A DNA stretch of 64,000 nt, from assembly GCA_019637585.1 (NCBI GenBank), contig JAHBVL010000011.1, positions 15,260 to 79,259 of the forward strand, in the 5' to 3' direction. Origin of the DNA: Thermomicrobiales bacterium. GTDB lineage: Bacteria > Chloroflexota > Chloroflexia > Thermomicrobiales > UBA6265. Below, one piece after another: positions 33,618 through 41,560 of the stretch (the first letter of the stretch is position 1; every line of letters starts with the position of its first letter). The notes under the pieces were generated by a model. That model made no database searches and was not told where the DNA came from. It saw nothing but the letters and a program-made list of their open reading frames with translations. The position numbers were made by a program, and so were the translations under genes.

Positions 33618-33727
33618 TGTGTCTGGCGCTCATGTACGTATGTGGACAGAGCTGCCCGTAGAATTGGCATCGATCATGCTGGAGTCAGCCGGAACGGCTG
33701 TTGTCCGGCTCAAGGAGGGAGTATTTC

Positions 33728-34333
33728 ATGCGGATTCGGACTTTTCTCTTCGGACTCCTCGCGATGGTGGCGCTGGGGTCCCCCATGGTAAGCGCGGCTC
33801 AGGATGCGGATGGCATCGTTCCCGATCCCGATCTCTGCACGCTCGAACCGACCAGCCGGGAGCGCCTGGACGCCGTCATCGCGATGACGATCGTTCCGGC
33901 CACGCCGTTCGCGGATGCGGGGTTCGGCACGCCGGTGTCGATGCCGGATATCGGCGCGCCAGTTACTCCGGAGGTCCAGGCGGCGATCGAAGAGGCGATG
34001 ATCGAGAACGTTGCCTGCATCAACACCGGAAATGCACTCTTGCAGATGTCGATCTACTCCGATATGGGGTTGTCCCGATTGCTGGGTGAAGGGATCACTT
34101 CGATCACCGACGCGCAGTTCGATTCGCTGGCGACGCCGGCGGCGCTGACGCCGGAGCAGTTCAGCGTTCTTCACGAGTTTGGGGAGGCCGTTGACCTGGG
34201 CGATGGACGTGTGGCGATCGTGATCGTCGGGGATGACATGTCGGAGCCAGACCCGGCCTCACCGACTCTCTTCGTCCTCGTGGAGCAGAACGGTCACTGG
34301 GTGGTCGATTCGTTTGAGACGACTGAAGACTAG
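33728..34333 (+). CDS. Secreted protein, CINTG family, copy 1
   Basis: 201 residues from ATG 33728 (AAGGAGGGA upstream). Signal peptide: MRIRTFLFGLLAMVALGSPMVSA. The mature part shares with the protein at 36567 the ordered motifs PDPDLCTLEP, CINTGNALLQMSIYSD, DGRVAIVIVGDD and a final VDSFE segment. The central part resembles NTF2-type helper proteins in pattern, but I make no firm assignment. Two conserved cysteines (CTLEP, CINTG) may form a disulphide. It is divergent from remnant ORF A copy 1. Confidence 0.72.
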   Translation: MRIRTFLFGLLAMVALGSPMVSAAQDADGIVPDPDLCTLEPTSRERLDAVIAMTIVPATPFADAGFGTPVSMPDIGAPVTPEVQAAIEEAMIENVACINTGNALLQMSIYSDMGLSRLLGEGITSITDAQFDSLATPAALTPEQFSVLHEFGEAVDLGDGRVAIVIVGDDMSEPDPASPTLFVLVEQNGHWVVDSFETTED

Positions 34334-34382
34334 AAGAGTCACGAACCCCGCGACTCGCTATTCACCGGCCAGTGAAAAGAGA

Positions 34383-34412
34383 ACAACGCCGCTGAGCAAT
34401 CAGCGGCGTTGT
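34383..34412. terminator. Bidirectional intrinsic terminator
   Basis: 13-bp perfect stem ACAACGCCGCTGA / TCAGCGGCGTTGT with a GCAA tetraloop, 50 bases past the secreted-protein stop. On the minus strand it is followed by TCTCTTTTC, a good U-tract, so it terminates the minus-strand small gene at 34510 well and the plus-strand gene possibly. Confidence 0.85.
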
Positions 34413-34509
34413 CATCCTTGAATGTCGTCTTCACATTGTGAACCGACTGAGCGAACCCCACGACTCACAGCTGAGATTCCGTCATCGTTTCTCCTCCGCG
34501 GTTCGCGGT

Positions 34510-34731
34510 CTAGCAGCCGGCGAGCTGCTCCCGAAACGCGGTCCGATCGGCGCAGTCGTTCTGCTTCCCGCGTATCGAGGCAAGCAGCCCCTGGAATCTC
34601 CGGCCTAATGGCGAGGGTGATCGATCGCGCATCGACTCCGCGAGTTTCAGACGATTTCGTCGCTCGGCATCCTGAAGCAGCCTCCTGTTTTCGGCGACGA
34701 CCACTTCGTAAACAACAATTCCATTCATCAT
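34510..34731 (-). CDS. Small charged protein of unknown family (copy 2)
   Basis: 73 residues; GAAGGGG lies five to six bases before the ATG-ATG start. Composition: a short hydrophobic strand (GIVVYEVVVAE), a highly charged probable helix (NRRLLQDAERRNRLKLAESM) and an Arg/Gln tail with two cysteines near the end. No family recognised. An intrinsic terminator with U-tract follows on the same strand, which supports expression. Same layout as the gene at 33193-33399. Confidence 0.55.
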   Translation of the reverse strand: MMNGIVVYEVVVAENRRLLQDAERRNRLKLAESMRDRSPSPLGRRFQGLLASIRGKQNDCADRTAFREQLAGC

Positions 34732-34743
34732 GACTACCCCTTC

Positions 34744-34970
34744 TCAATAGTTCTTCCAAATAGCCGGTGTGCTTTCCAGTGGGCGCGTCGCCAAACAACC
34801 ACTATTGCGACTGACCACCAGATTCCATTCGCGTTCGAACCATTCCCATTCGATCTCGGATGCCCGGCGCCATCCTCTTATTGCCGGGCGCTCCTGCGCG
34901 CATAGATATCTTCGGTGATCGCCACTCCGCTGCCATCCGCAGAACTGTGTATTTCGCGGATTCCGCCATC
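34744..34970 (-). pseudogene. Remnant ORF A, copy 2 (NTQFCGWQ family)
   Basis: Minus strand. The frame reads NTQFCGWQRSGDHRRYLC, then EIEWEWFEREWNLV, then SRNSGCLATRPLESTPAIW and stops at 34744. No start codon exists before the frame enters the GGCGGAGA tandem array at about 34985, so the 5' end looks truncated or overwritten by repeat DNA. The residue composition (Trp-rich, folded pattern) and the silent differences from copy 1 argue that this was a protein-coding gene. It ends 13 bp before the small gene at 34731. Confidence 0.45.
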
Positions 34971-34984
34971 TACGTAGAGGGGCG

Positions 34985-35090
34985 TAGGTTTGGAGGCGGA
35001 GAGGCGGAGAGGCGGAGAGGCGGAGAGGCGGAGAGGCGGCAAGGCGGGGAGACGGGGAGACGGGGAGACGGCAAGATGGAAGGACGGGGA
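34985..35090. repeat. GGCGGAGA and GGGGAGAC tandem arrays
   Basis: Seven or so copies of the 8-bp word GGCGGAGA (34993-35035) pass into GGCAAGGC and then three GGGGAGAC words (35045-35070). The second word is the one that fills 63905-64000. The array abuts the truncated 5' end of remnant ORF A copy 2. The stretch from 35090 to the MFS start at 35221 shows no gene. Confidence 0.9.
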
Positions 35091-35220
35091 GTGAGGCGTC
35101 TGGGTCGAATGAGTGGAGTGAAAGGTTGCGCAAACCGCTGTGCCTGCTCGGCGTCTGCTACTGTTTCACCGTGAGGCTCGCTGACGATGCTTTCGTCCAT
35201 ATTCCAAGCGTGAATCCTGG

Positions 35221-36486
35221 ATGCTGACCAGACGAAATTCGACGTTTCACTATGGATGGGTCGTCGTTGCCGTCGCGATGGTTTCGTCTCTCCTGGTGTT
35301 CGGCATTCGATCCGCGCCCTCTGTTTTCGTCAAACCGCTGGAACGTGAGTTCGGCTGGAGCCGCTCGGAGATCTCTCTGGCCATTGCGGTGGGGTTGCTC
35401 TGCACTGGTATCGCCGCGCCGTTCGGCGGGGCGCTCATGGACCGGATCGGTCCTCGCCGGGTGCTGGCGGGCAGTCTGACCCTGATTGCGGTGAGCATTC
35501 TGCTTTCCGTCTGGATGACGGAGTTCTGGCAGTTCCTCCTCCTCTGGGGGGTGCTCAGCGGCCTGGGCACCGGCGCGGCCAATGGCCTGGGAGCCACGAT
35601 CTCCAATCGCTGGTTCATCGAGCGGCGAGGGTTGGTGCAGGGGTTGTTCGGCGCCGGCACCTCCGCCGGAATGTTGCTGTTCATCCCCCTCATCAGCTGG
35701 GTCGTGGTTCATCATGGGTGGCGGTCGGCAACCGTCATGGCTGCTGCCGTGGCAATGGCCCTGGCGCCTCTGGGATTGCTCCTTGTCCGCGACCGTCCGG
35801 CCGACGTCGGACTGCTTCCCTATGGAGCGACGGCGTCGAGTCCGCCGATTCCGTCACGGCCCGCGGCGGTGCGGGAGGTCATGGCCCGAGCGATCCGTAC
35901 GCCGGAGTTCTGGTTGCTCTCCGGATCGTTCTTCATTTGCGGGGCCTCATCGAACGGCATCATCGGCACGCATTTCATTCCGCACGCCGTCGATCTCGGT
36001 CATTCGGAGGTCGCCGCTGCCGGTGTGCTGGCGTTCATGGGTTCGATGAATTTTGTTGGCACCCTGGCATCGGGTTGGCTGTCGGACAAACACGATCCCC
36101 GCAAACTCCTGGCGATGTACTACATCCTGCGCGGCATGTCGCTCTTCATCCTGCCGTGGGTGACCGGGTTGGAGGGGTTGACGGTCTTTGCCATCATCTT
36201 CGGTCTGGACTACATCGCTACGGTGCCGCCGACCGTCGCGCTGACCGCGGATGTCTTCGGCCGGCAGAATGTCGGTATGGTCTATGGCTGGGTCTTTTGC
36301 GCGCACCAGATCGGCGCTGCTCTGGCCGCCCAGGCGGGTGGTCTGATTTACGACCGATTCGGCGACTACACAATCGCATTCGTCATGGCCGGTGGGTTAG
36401 CGGTGATGGGTGGACTGATGGCACTGCGCATCGATCGCACACCGTTGCCGGACCTCGTGCGACCCGCCGCTTCGGGTGCTGGTTGA
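35221..36486 (+). CDS. Major facilitator superfamily transporter (monocarboxylate/oxalate-formate type)
   Basis: 421 residues with 12 predicted helices. Opening FHYGWVVVAVAMVSSLLVFG, loop 2-3 motif GGALMDRIGPRRVL, second-half loop GWLSDKHDPRKLLAMYY, and FGWSRSEISLAIAVGLLCTG are typical of the OFA/monocarboxylate-porter branch. It is a proton- or sodium-coupled importer or exporter of organic anions by family knowledge. It stands between the two halves of the duplicated CINTG unit and seems to have been inserted into the second copy. Confidence 0.9.
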   Translation: MLTRRNSTFHYGWVVVAVAMVSSLLVFGIRSAPSVFVKPLEREFGWSRSEISLAIAVGLLCTGIAAPFGGALMDRIGPRRVLAGSLTLIAVSILLSVWMTEFWQFLLLWGVLSGLGTGAANGLGATISNRWFIERRGLVQGLFGAGTSAGMLLFIPLISWVVVHHGWRSATVMAAAVAMALAPLGLLLVRDRPADVGLLPYGATASSPPIPSRPAAVREVMARAIRTPEFWLLSGSFFICGASSNGIIGTHFIPHAVDLGHSEVAAAGVLAFMGSMNFVGTLASGWLSDKHDPRKLLAMYYILRGMSLFILPWVTGLEGLTVFAIIFGLDYIATVPPTVALTADVFGRQNVGMVYGWVFCAHQIGAALAAQAGGLIYDRFGDYTIAFVMAGGLAVMGGLMALRIDRTPLPDLVRPAASGAG

Positions 36487-36566
36487 CGTCCGGATATTGA
36501 CGGGCGTCGTATCCTCTCATGAGACGCCGTAGCCGGTCACAAGCCGGATTCCCGAGGACGCCTTCC

Positions 36567-37166
36567 GTGTTGATTCGTGCTGGAGCGCTTTTCCTTCTGC
36601 TGCTCATTGTGGCGCCGGTTCAGGCATCGGCACAGACATTTCCGGTTACTCCCGATCCGGCGCTGTGCACGCTGCAACCCCGATCGATCGACGACGTGGC
36701 GGCCCTGGTCGACGAAGCCAGTGCCGCACCCGCACGGCCGTTGCCGACGGTCGTGCCAGTGCCTTTCGAGATGCCGGAAGGATTCGCACTGGTCGAGAAT
36801 GTGCGCGTCGAGGTCGAGAAGGATCTCCTCAGAGCGATCGGATGCATCAACACCGGTGATCCGCTCAAGGTCTTTGCCACCTACACCGATCGCTATGTGG
36901 TCGAGCTGGTCGAACGCCTCGGCGGCATGACCGACGTGGTGATTTCCGGTTTGCAGACGGTGCGTGAGATCGACGAAGCCAACTGGTTGCAGATCGTCAG
37001 CGTTGAGCGTTCGATCCTCCTGCCCGATGGTCGTGCGCTGGTCATCGTGATCGGTGACGATCCGGCGGATGATCAGCCTCCGGGCGCCCGTGCCTTCTTC
37101 CTGACAGAAGTGTTGCCTGGGCGGTGGCTGATCGATGAGGTCGTCGAGATCGAGCTTCCCGACTAG
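36567..37166 (+). CDS. Secreted protein, CINTG family, copy 2
   Basis: 199 residues from GTG 36567 (GAGGA eight bases upstream); ATG 36519 would add a 16-residue Arg-rich N-terminus. Signal peptide VLIRAGALFLLLLIVAPVQASA. Motifs shared with 33728-34333 in the same order: PDPALCTLQP, CINTGDPLKVFATYTD, DGRALVIVIGDD and WLIDEVVEIEL. Both cysteine positions are kept. The two are clear paralogues of about 200 residues; function unknown. Confidence 0.72.
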   Translation: MLIRAGALFLLLLIVAPVQASAQTFPVTPDPALCTLQPRSIDDVAALVDEASAAPARPLPTVVPVPFEMPEGFALVENVRVEVEKDLLRAIGCINTGDPLKVFATYTDRYVVELVERLGGMTDVVISGLQTVREIDEANWLQIVSVERSILLPDGRALVIVIGDDPADDQPPGARAFFLTEVLPGRWLIDEVVEIELPD

Positions 37167-37227
37167 CCGGACGCTTCATCTGCCGTGAGGATTGGTACAG
37201 GCCCACCCGGTCGCAAACACAGTGCCA

Positions 37228-37297
37228 AGGTCCTTCGGACCTGACATCTTGCCCCGGAGGGGCATCGCACCGTGAGCGACGCCGTTTACGGCGTCGC
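37228..37297 (+). terminator. Two hairpins after the CINTG copy-2 gene
   Basis: AGGTCC-TTC-GGACCT (37228-37242) and GCGACGCCG-TTTA-CGGCGTCGC (9-bp stem within 37276-37297) follow the plus-strand stop. Neither has a T-run. The 37167-37406 gap otherwise holds only these and the minus-strand terminator at 37354. Confidence 0.5.
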
Positions 37298-37353
37298 GGT
37301 CTCGCGGAAACCACGATTCTCAGCGCAAAGACCATAGCATCCAAAAAAGAGGA

Positions 37354-37380
37354 ACCGGGACGCCATCGCGGCGTCCCGGT
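37354..37380 (-). terminator. Intrinsic terminator of the META-domain gene
   Basis: ACCGGGACGCC pairs with GGCGTCCCGGT (11 bp, five-base loop). On the minus strand it is followed at once by TCCTCTTTTTTGG, a canonical U-tract, 26 bases after the META gene stop at 37407. Confidence 0.9.
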
Positions 37381-37406
37381 CCCGGCTGCACGCAGGTCAG
37401 GCTGCT

Positions 37407-38273
37407 CTAAGCACCCGACTCCGGCGTGGCATCGTCGACGAACGGGTCATCGAACACCGGTGCAAATGTGGTGATGCCGCCATCCATGGGCAGCGCGAGT
37501 GAGAGCTTGCCATCCCGAATCACGAAAGAGGTCGACTCGGTGACAAAGCGGAGGAAATCGGCGTCGAGCGAACCCTCGGGGCAGGCCATGCGTGTTGTGG
37601 CCAGAAGAATGGTGAACGAAACGCCATCGTCTCCGATGGTGTAGGAACCCATGCCCCGGTTGCAGTCGATCTGTCCGGAAACCGAGCCGTCAGCCTGAAA
37701 CTCGAGCGCATAGTGAGAAGGGTCCTCCGGCGCGACGATCGTATCGTCCCCACCCTGGAACTGCTCCCATTGCCAGAGCACACCCACCAGCGATGCGTCG
37801 AATCGCAACGAGCCGCCATTCTCGAGTCCCAGGACGAGCTGGTCGCTGGCGCCGCTCTGATCGATGGATGCGGTGGTCGTTTGGTTGAGGTCGCCCAGGA
37901 ATCTGTCGGAAAGGGAGTCCTCCGGGCAGAGCGCGAGGGTCGTGGCGATCTCGTTGAATGTCAGCGCGCCTTCGTCGAGCTCCCAACTCGTCATGCCGCG
38001 GTTGCAGTCCGCTCCGATGGCGGCAAAACCACTTGGCGCAAACTGGATGGTGTAGCGAGACGAGTTTTCAACCGGCGTGACGTTGCCGGCTCCATCGTCG
38101 AATTCGGCAAGTTGCCAGACGATGGGAGGAATGGTGGAGGCGGACGCCGCTTCAGGAGTTGATTCCTGAGCACTGAGCCCCAACGGTGATGCGAGCAGTC
38201 CTGCGGCCAGTGCGGCAGTTGCCGATAGCGCCGTCAGTGCCGACGAGATTCCCGACCAACGAACTCTTTTCAT
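37407..38273 (-). CDS. Secreted protein with two META domains
   Basis: 288 residues from ATG 38273 with GGAGGAG upstream. Signal peptide core ALTALSATAALAAGLLASP, cut near LSAQES. Two META (heat-shock HslJ-like) domains follow at about 50-160 and 165-270: each has a W-(Q/E)-L/W-E-(Q)F opening, an F-x-(A/D)-x-G-x-(A/S)-G-x-x-x-CNRGM core (ADCNRGMTSW and IDCNRGMGSY), and a late ALCPE / ACPEGS segment. META domains occur in envelope proteins with motility or novobiocin-resistance links; the role here is unknown. Confidence 0.85.
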   Translation of the reverse strand: MKRVRWSGISSALTALSATAALAAGLLASPLGLSAQESTPEAASASTIPPIVWQLAEFDDGAGNVTPVENSSRYTIQFAPSGFAAIGADCNRGMTSWELDEGALTFNEIATTLALCPEDSLSDRFLGDLNQTTTASIDQSGASDQLVLGLENGGSLRFDASLVGVLWQWEQFQGGDDTIVAPEDPSHYALEFQADGSVSGQIDCNRGMGSYTIGDDGVSFTILLATTRMACPEGSLDADFLRFVTESTSFVIRDGKLSLALPMDGGITTFAPVFDDPFVDDATPESGA

Positions 38274-38592
38274 AGCTCCTCCGGAAGCATTCGCACGTGC
38301 GCGATATGCAACAACTATCGTATCCCGCTGGATTCGAGTGACGACGATCAAACCCCCTCAATCCCCGAGAAATCGCGACTCTCTGATCGCGCCGCACGAA
38401 TTATGCCCGCTCGGGCCCTTCTGCCGGGCAAGTACTCCTGTTAAGAAAACGTACCGGTGAAGTCAATGGTTCCACGGAGCCCAGCGAATAGGTCGCTGAA
38501 CAATGATTCGGCCGGACGAGACGGGGGCGGCCGGCGCCAGTAGGTATACTGACCGGCTGGACAATCGAACGACCGAAGCCAACAGGAATGAC
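38274..38592 (+). promoter_or_regulatory. 319-bp intergenic region with candidate gltX promoter
   Basis: Divergent upstream region of the META gene (minus) and gltX (plus). TATACT at 38545-38550 is a good -10 about 43 bases before the gltX start, though no -35 is clear. No T-box antiterminator features or aminoacyl-tRNA-responsive leader are visible. No small gene seen. Confidence 0.4.
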
Positions 38593-40134
38593 ATGACAGA
38601 CGCCCTCGATCAAACAGGTAGCGAGCAATCCGTTCGGGTGCGGTTTCCGCCCTCGCCCACAGGCTTGCTGCACGTCGGAGGTGCGCGAACCGCCCTCTTC
38701 AACTGGCTCGTGGCCTATGGACAGGCGCCACGCGAGGGTAAAGACGGCGCCCTGATCCTACGGATCGAGGACACCGACCGGAGCCGTTTTGTCGAGGGAG
38801 CGACCGAGGGGATTCTCGATATTCTCAACTGGTTCGGAATCCACTGGGATGAAGGACCGGATGTGGGTGGTCCTCATGCGCCGTACATTCAGAGTGAGCG
38901 GACCGAACTCTATCAGCAGGCGGCAGCTGACCTCATCGAACAGGGCGCCGCGTACCGCTGTTTTTGCACGCCCGAACGTCTCCAGGCCCTGCGCGAAGAA
39001 CAGCAGGCGAAGAAAGAACCGCCTGGGTACGATCGCCGGTGCCGTTCACTCAGCCAGGATGAGATCGACGTCAATCTGGCGGCTGGCGCCTCGTTCGTCA
39101 TCCGCTTCGCCATGCCCAGAGAGGGTGAAACCATCGTTCACGACCTGATCCGGGGAGAGATGGTTTTCCAGAACGTGACGCTCGAGGATCTGGTGTTGCT
39201 GAAAACCGATGGGTACCCCACCTATCACCTGGCGAATGTGGTGGACGACCACGACATGCAGGTGACATTGATCATGCGCGGCGAAGAGTGGATTCCGACG
39301 GCGCCGGTGCATGTCCAGCTCTACCGGGCCTTTGGCTGGGAGGTGCCGCAGCTCGCTCATATGCCGCTCATTCTGGCCCCGGGCGGCGGCAAGCTCTCCA
39401 AGCGGCATGGTTCGACGGCGATGGAGGAGTTCCGCAGCCAGGGTTATCTGCCGGAAGCGATGATGAACTACCTGGCGCTTCTCGGCTGGTCGCTCGATGG
39501 GGAAACCGAGATCATCTCCAAAGCGGAGCTGCTGCAGCACTTCACCCTCGAGCGGGTGAGTCCGTCGCCGGCCACATTCGACTATGCCAAACTCCGCTGG
39601 TTCAACCAGTACTACATCAACCATGTGCTGGAGCTCGACGATCTCACCGAGCGAGTTGTGCCGTTTCTTGTTGCCGATGGGCTGGTCGGCATCACCGCCT
39701 CCGACACGGAATGCGAGGAGTTTGCCCGCGTCCGCGAGGTCACGGCGATTCTCAAGGACCGGATTGTCCTCCTCTCCGAAGCGCCCGATCTGATGCGCTA
39801 CTTCCTGCAGGACGAACTCGATCCCTTCGATCCGGCCAGCCTTGTGCCCAAGAAGAGCGATCGAGCAACGACCAAAGCAACGCTTCAGGCCGGGCTCGCT
39901 GCGCTCCAGCAGTTGTCGGTCGCCAATGAAGCGGAGGCAGAGGCCAAGCTGAGGGAACTGGCCGAAGCGCAGGGCATCAAAGCGGGACAGCTCTTCATGC
40001 CGATCCGCGTGGCGGTCACCGGCCGGACCGAATCGCCGGGTCTTTTCGAAACGCTGCGAGTCATTGGAGACGATCGCGTTCGGTCGCGCATCGCCAGCGC
40101 GATCGTCATGCTCGACGCCGGCGATCCGGACTGA
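38593..40134 (+). CDS. gltX: Glutamyl-tRNA synthetase
   Basis: 513 residues from ATG 38593 (AGGA six bases upstream). Class-I synthetase signatures: VRFPPSPTGLLHVGGARTAL with the HIGH-equivalent HVGG (27-30), and KLSKRHG (about 266-272) as the KMSKS loop. The C-terminal helical anticodon-binding domain extends from about residue 330. It charges tRNA-Glu (and tRNA-Gln where the amidotransferase route is used; not decidable here). Stands alone. Confidence 0.96.
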   Translation: MTDALDQTGSEQSVRVRFPPSPTGLLHVGGARTALFNWLVAYGQAPREGKDGALILRIEDTDRSRFVEGATEGILDILNWFGIHWDEGPDVGGPHAPYIQSERTELYQQAAADLIEQGAAYRCFCTPERLQALREEQQAKKEPPGYDRRCRSLSQDEIDVNLAAGASFVIRFAMPREGETIVHDLIRGEMVFQNVTLEDLVLLKTDGYPTYHLANVVDDHDMQVTLIMRGEEWIPTAPVHVQLYRAFGWEVPQLAHMPLILAPGGGKLSKRHGSTAMEEFRSQGYLPEAMMNYLALLGWSLDGETEIISKAELLQHFTLERVSPSPATFDYAKLRWFNQYYINHVLELDDLTERVVPFLVADGLVGITASDTECEEFARVREVTAILKDRIVLLSEAPDLMRYFLQDELDPFDPASLVPKKSDRATTKATLQAGLAALQQLSVANEAEAEAKLRELAEAQGIKAGQLFMPIRVAVTGRTESPGLFETLRVIGDDRVRSRIASAIVMLDAGDPD

Positions 40135-40250
40135 GCATGAAACCGGGAGGTCTCTGGCACAACATCAAGGGCGTTCTGGCCAACACGCCATTCTGGCTGG
40201 CTGTCGAGAAAATCAGACAGCGTCGCCGGTGCAAGAGTTGCCGGTAGGCG

Positions 40251-40270
40251 ATATAATGTAAGGGTTATAT
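40251..40270 (+). promoter_or_regulatory. -10 box and inverted repeat before HigBA-type pair
   Basis: ATATAA-N8-TTATAT inverted repeat containing a perfect TATAAT (40252-40257), 20 bases before the toxin start. No good -35 hexamer. Overlap of -10 and repeat suggests autorepression by the XRE-type antitoxin. Confidence 0.5.
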
Positions 40271-40277
40271 TGCATCG

Positions 40278-40637
40278 ATGGCGTGGGATGTTGAAGTCAC
40301 CGATCAGTGCGAAGCGTGGTTCGACTCGCTCGAGGACGATGAGTGGGATGCCGTGGTGGTCGCTGTTGGCGTGCTGGCAGCCCACGGCCCCTCCCTTGGC
40401 CGGCCTCTTGTCGATTCGATTCACTCTTCGCGGCATGCAAACATGAAAGAGCTTCGGGTGCCCGGCGACCATATGCGGGTGCTTTTCGCCTTCGATCCCA
40501 GGCGCACGGCGATACTGCTGCTTGGTGGCAACAAGGCAGGAAAGTGGAAGTCGTGGTATCGGGAGGTGATTCCAGTCGCCGACCGGCTCTATGACGACCA
40601 TCTCGAGGAACTGAAACGGGAAGGATTGCTCCCATGA
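40278..40637 (+). CDS. RelE/HigB-type toxin (Gp49-like)
   Basis: 119 residues. Opening WDVEVTDQCEAWFDSLEDDE, central GRPLVDSIHSSRHANMKELRV, then RVLFAFDPRRTAILLLGGNKAG and WYREVIPVADRLYDDHLEEL match the HigB/Gp49 branch of RelE-type ribosome-dependent mRNA endonucleases. Basic residues in the ELRV and FDPRR strands are the likely RNA-contacting side chains. Toxin-first order, with a 4-bp overlap into the antitoxin, is the HigBA arrangement. Confidence 0.9.
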   Translation: MAWDVEVTDQCEAWFDSLEDDEWDAVVVAVGVLAAHGPSLGRPLVDSIHSSRHANMKELRVPGDHMRVLFAFDPRRTAILLLGGNKAGKWKSWYREVIPVADRLYDDHLEELKREGLLP

Positions 40638-40966
40638 CGAGGCGTTCGTTCTCGCATGTGACGAAAAAACGACTTGCCGACGATCCTGAGCGCCGCGAAC
40701 GGCTGGCAATCATGCAGCGCGCCATGGAAGACATGCTCGCGCTGTCAGAGGTACGGGATCGCATGGATATGACCCAGAAGCAGGTCGCCGAGACGCTTGG
40801 GGTGTCGCAGGCCAACATCTCCCGCATCGAACATGAGGAAGATCTCTACCTCTCGACCTTGCGAGACTATGTGGAAGCGCTGGGTGGGGAGCTGCAGGTC
40901 AAGGCGGTTTTCGAGGATCAGGAAATCTATCTGGCGGTACCCGGCGAGTCTCGGGGAGAATCCTGA
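40634..40966 (+). CDS. XRE-family antitoxin (HigA-type)
   Basis: 110 residues, overlapping the toxin stop by four bases. A helix-turn-helix at about 45-80 (MTQKQVAETLGVSQANISRI) follows a basic N-terminal helix (SFSHVTKKRLADDPERRERL), and the C-terminal part is a short strand region (GELQVKAVFEDQEIYL). It should neutralise the toxin and bind the repeat at 40251. Confidence 0.9.
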   Translation: MTRRSFSHVTKKRLADDPERRERLAIMQRAMEDMLALSEVRDRMDMTQKQVAETLGVSQANISRIEHEEDLYLSTLRDYVEALGGELQVKAVFEDQEIYLAVPGESRGES

Positions 40967-41023
40967 CAACATGGAACCGGGCGTTCTTCATCGAACGCGC
41001 ATCAGAATCAGCTGGAGAGTGCA

Positions 41024-41524
41024 ATGACTTCCGACACGAATCAGATCGATCCTGCCGGGCGATCAGCCCTGATCGCCCGCTACCGGGATGGCCACGCTGA
41101 GATCATGCGTTCGCTCGAGGGTATCACCGAGCGCGAGCTCGACACGCCGGAGGCCGAAGGGGAATGGTCGCCGCGGCAGATCATTCACCATCTGGCCGAC
41201 AGCGAGATGACGGCGGCTGTTCGCCTCCGGATGATGGTTGCCTACGACCAGACCGAGATCATCGCCTACGATCCGGACCTCCTGGCCAACGTGCTCTTCT
41301 ACGATCGCCCCATCGAGCATTCGCTCGCTGCTTTCCAGGCGGCCAGGGAGTCGACGGCCGAAATCCTCGACCGGATGAGTGACTCGGATTGGCAGAGCAC
41401 GGCTCGTCATTCCGAGGCAGGGACCTACCGGGTGGCGTCGTGGCTCGACGTCTATTCGGGCCATGCGCACGAGCATGCCAATCAGATTCGCCGTGCCCGG
41501 GCGACAGCCCAGCGGACTGCGTAG
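41024..41524 (+). CDS. DinB-like four-helix protein
   Basis: 166 residues. DinB/DinB_2 fold: GEWSPRQIIHHLADSEMTAAVRLRMM carries the first metal-type histidines, and YSGHAHEHANQIRRA the C-terminal pair. Family members include metal-dependent thiol transferases and many uncharacterised proteins. Single gene, 57 bp after the antitoxin and probably independent. Confidence 0.82.
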   Translation: MTSDTNQIDPAGRSALIARYRDGHAEIMRSLEGITERELDTPEAEGEWSPRQIIHHLADSEMTAAVRLRMMVAYDQTEIIAYDPDLLANVLFYDRPIEHSLAAFQAARESTAEILDRMSDSDWQSTARHSEAGTYRVASWLDVYSGHAHEHANQIRRARATAQRTA

Positions 41525-41560
41525 GCACGGCCGAACCGGCCTCCGGATCGTCTTTCGATG

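Noticed and set aside
33487-33633. 48-codon ORF starting MSARHKYAVLWMA on the minus strand
   Set aside because: It overlaps remnant ORF A in another frame; the silent third-position differences support the NTQFCGWQ frame instead, and there is no ribosome site.
40137-40247. 36-codon ORF after gltX
   Set aside because: No ribosome site, no recognisable family, and it ends in the promoter region of the HigBA-type pair; most likely chance.
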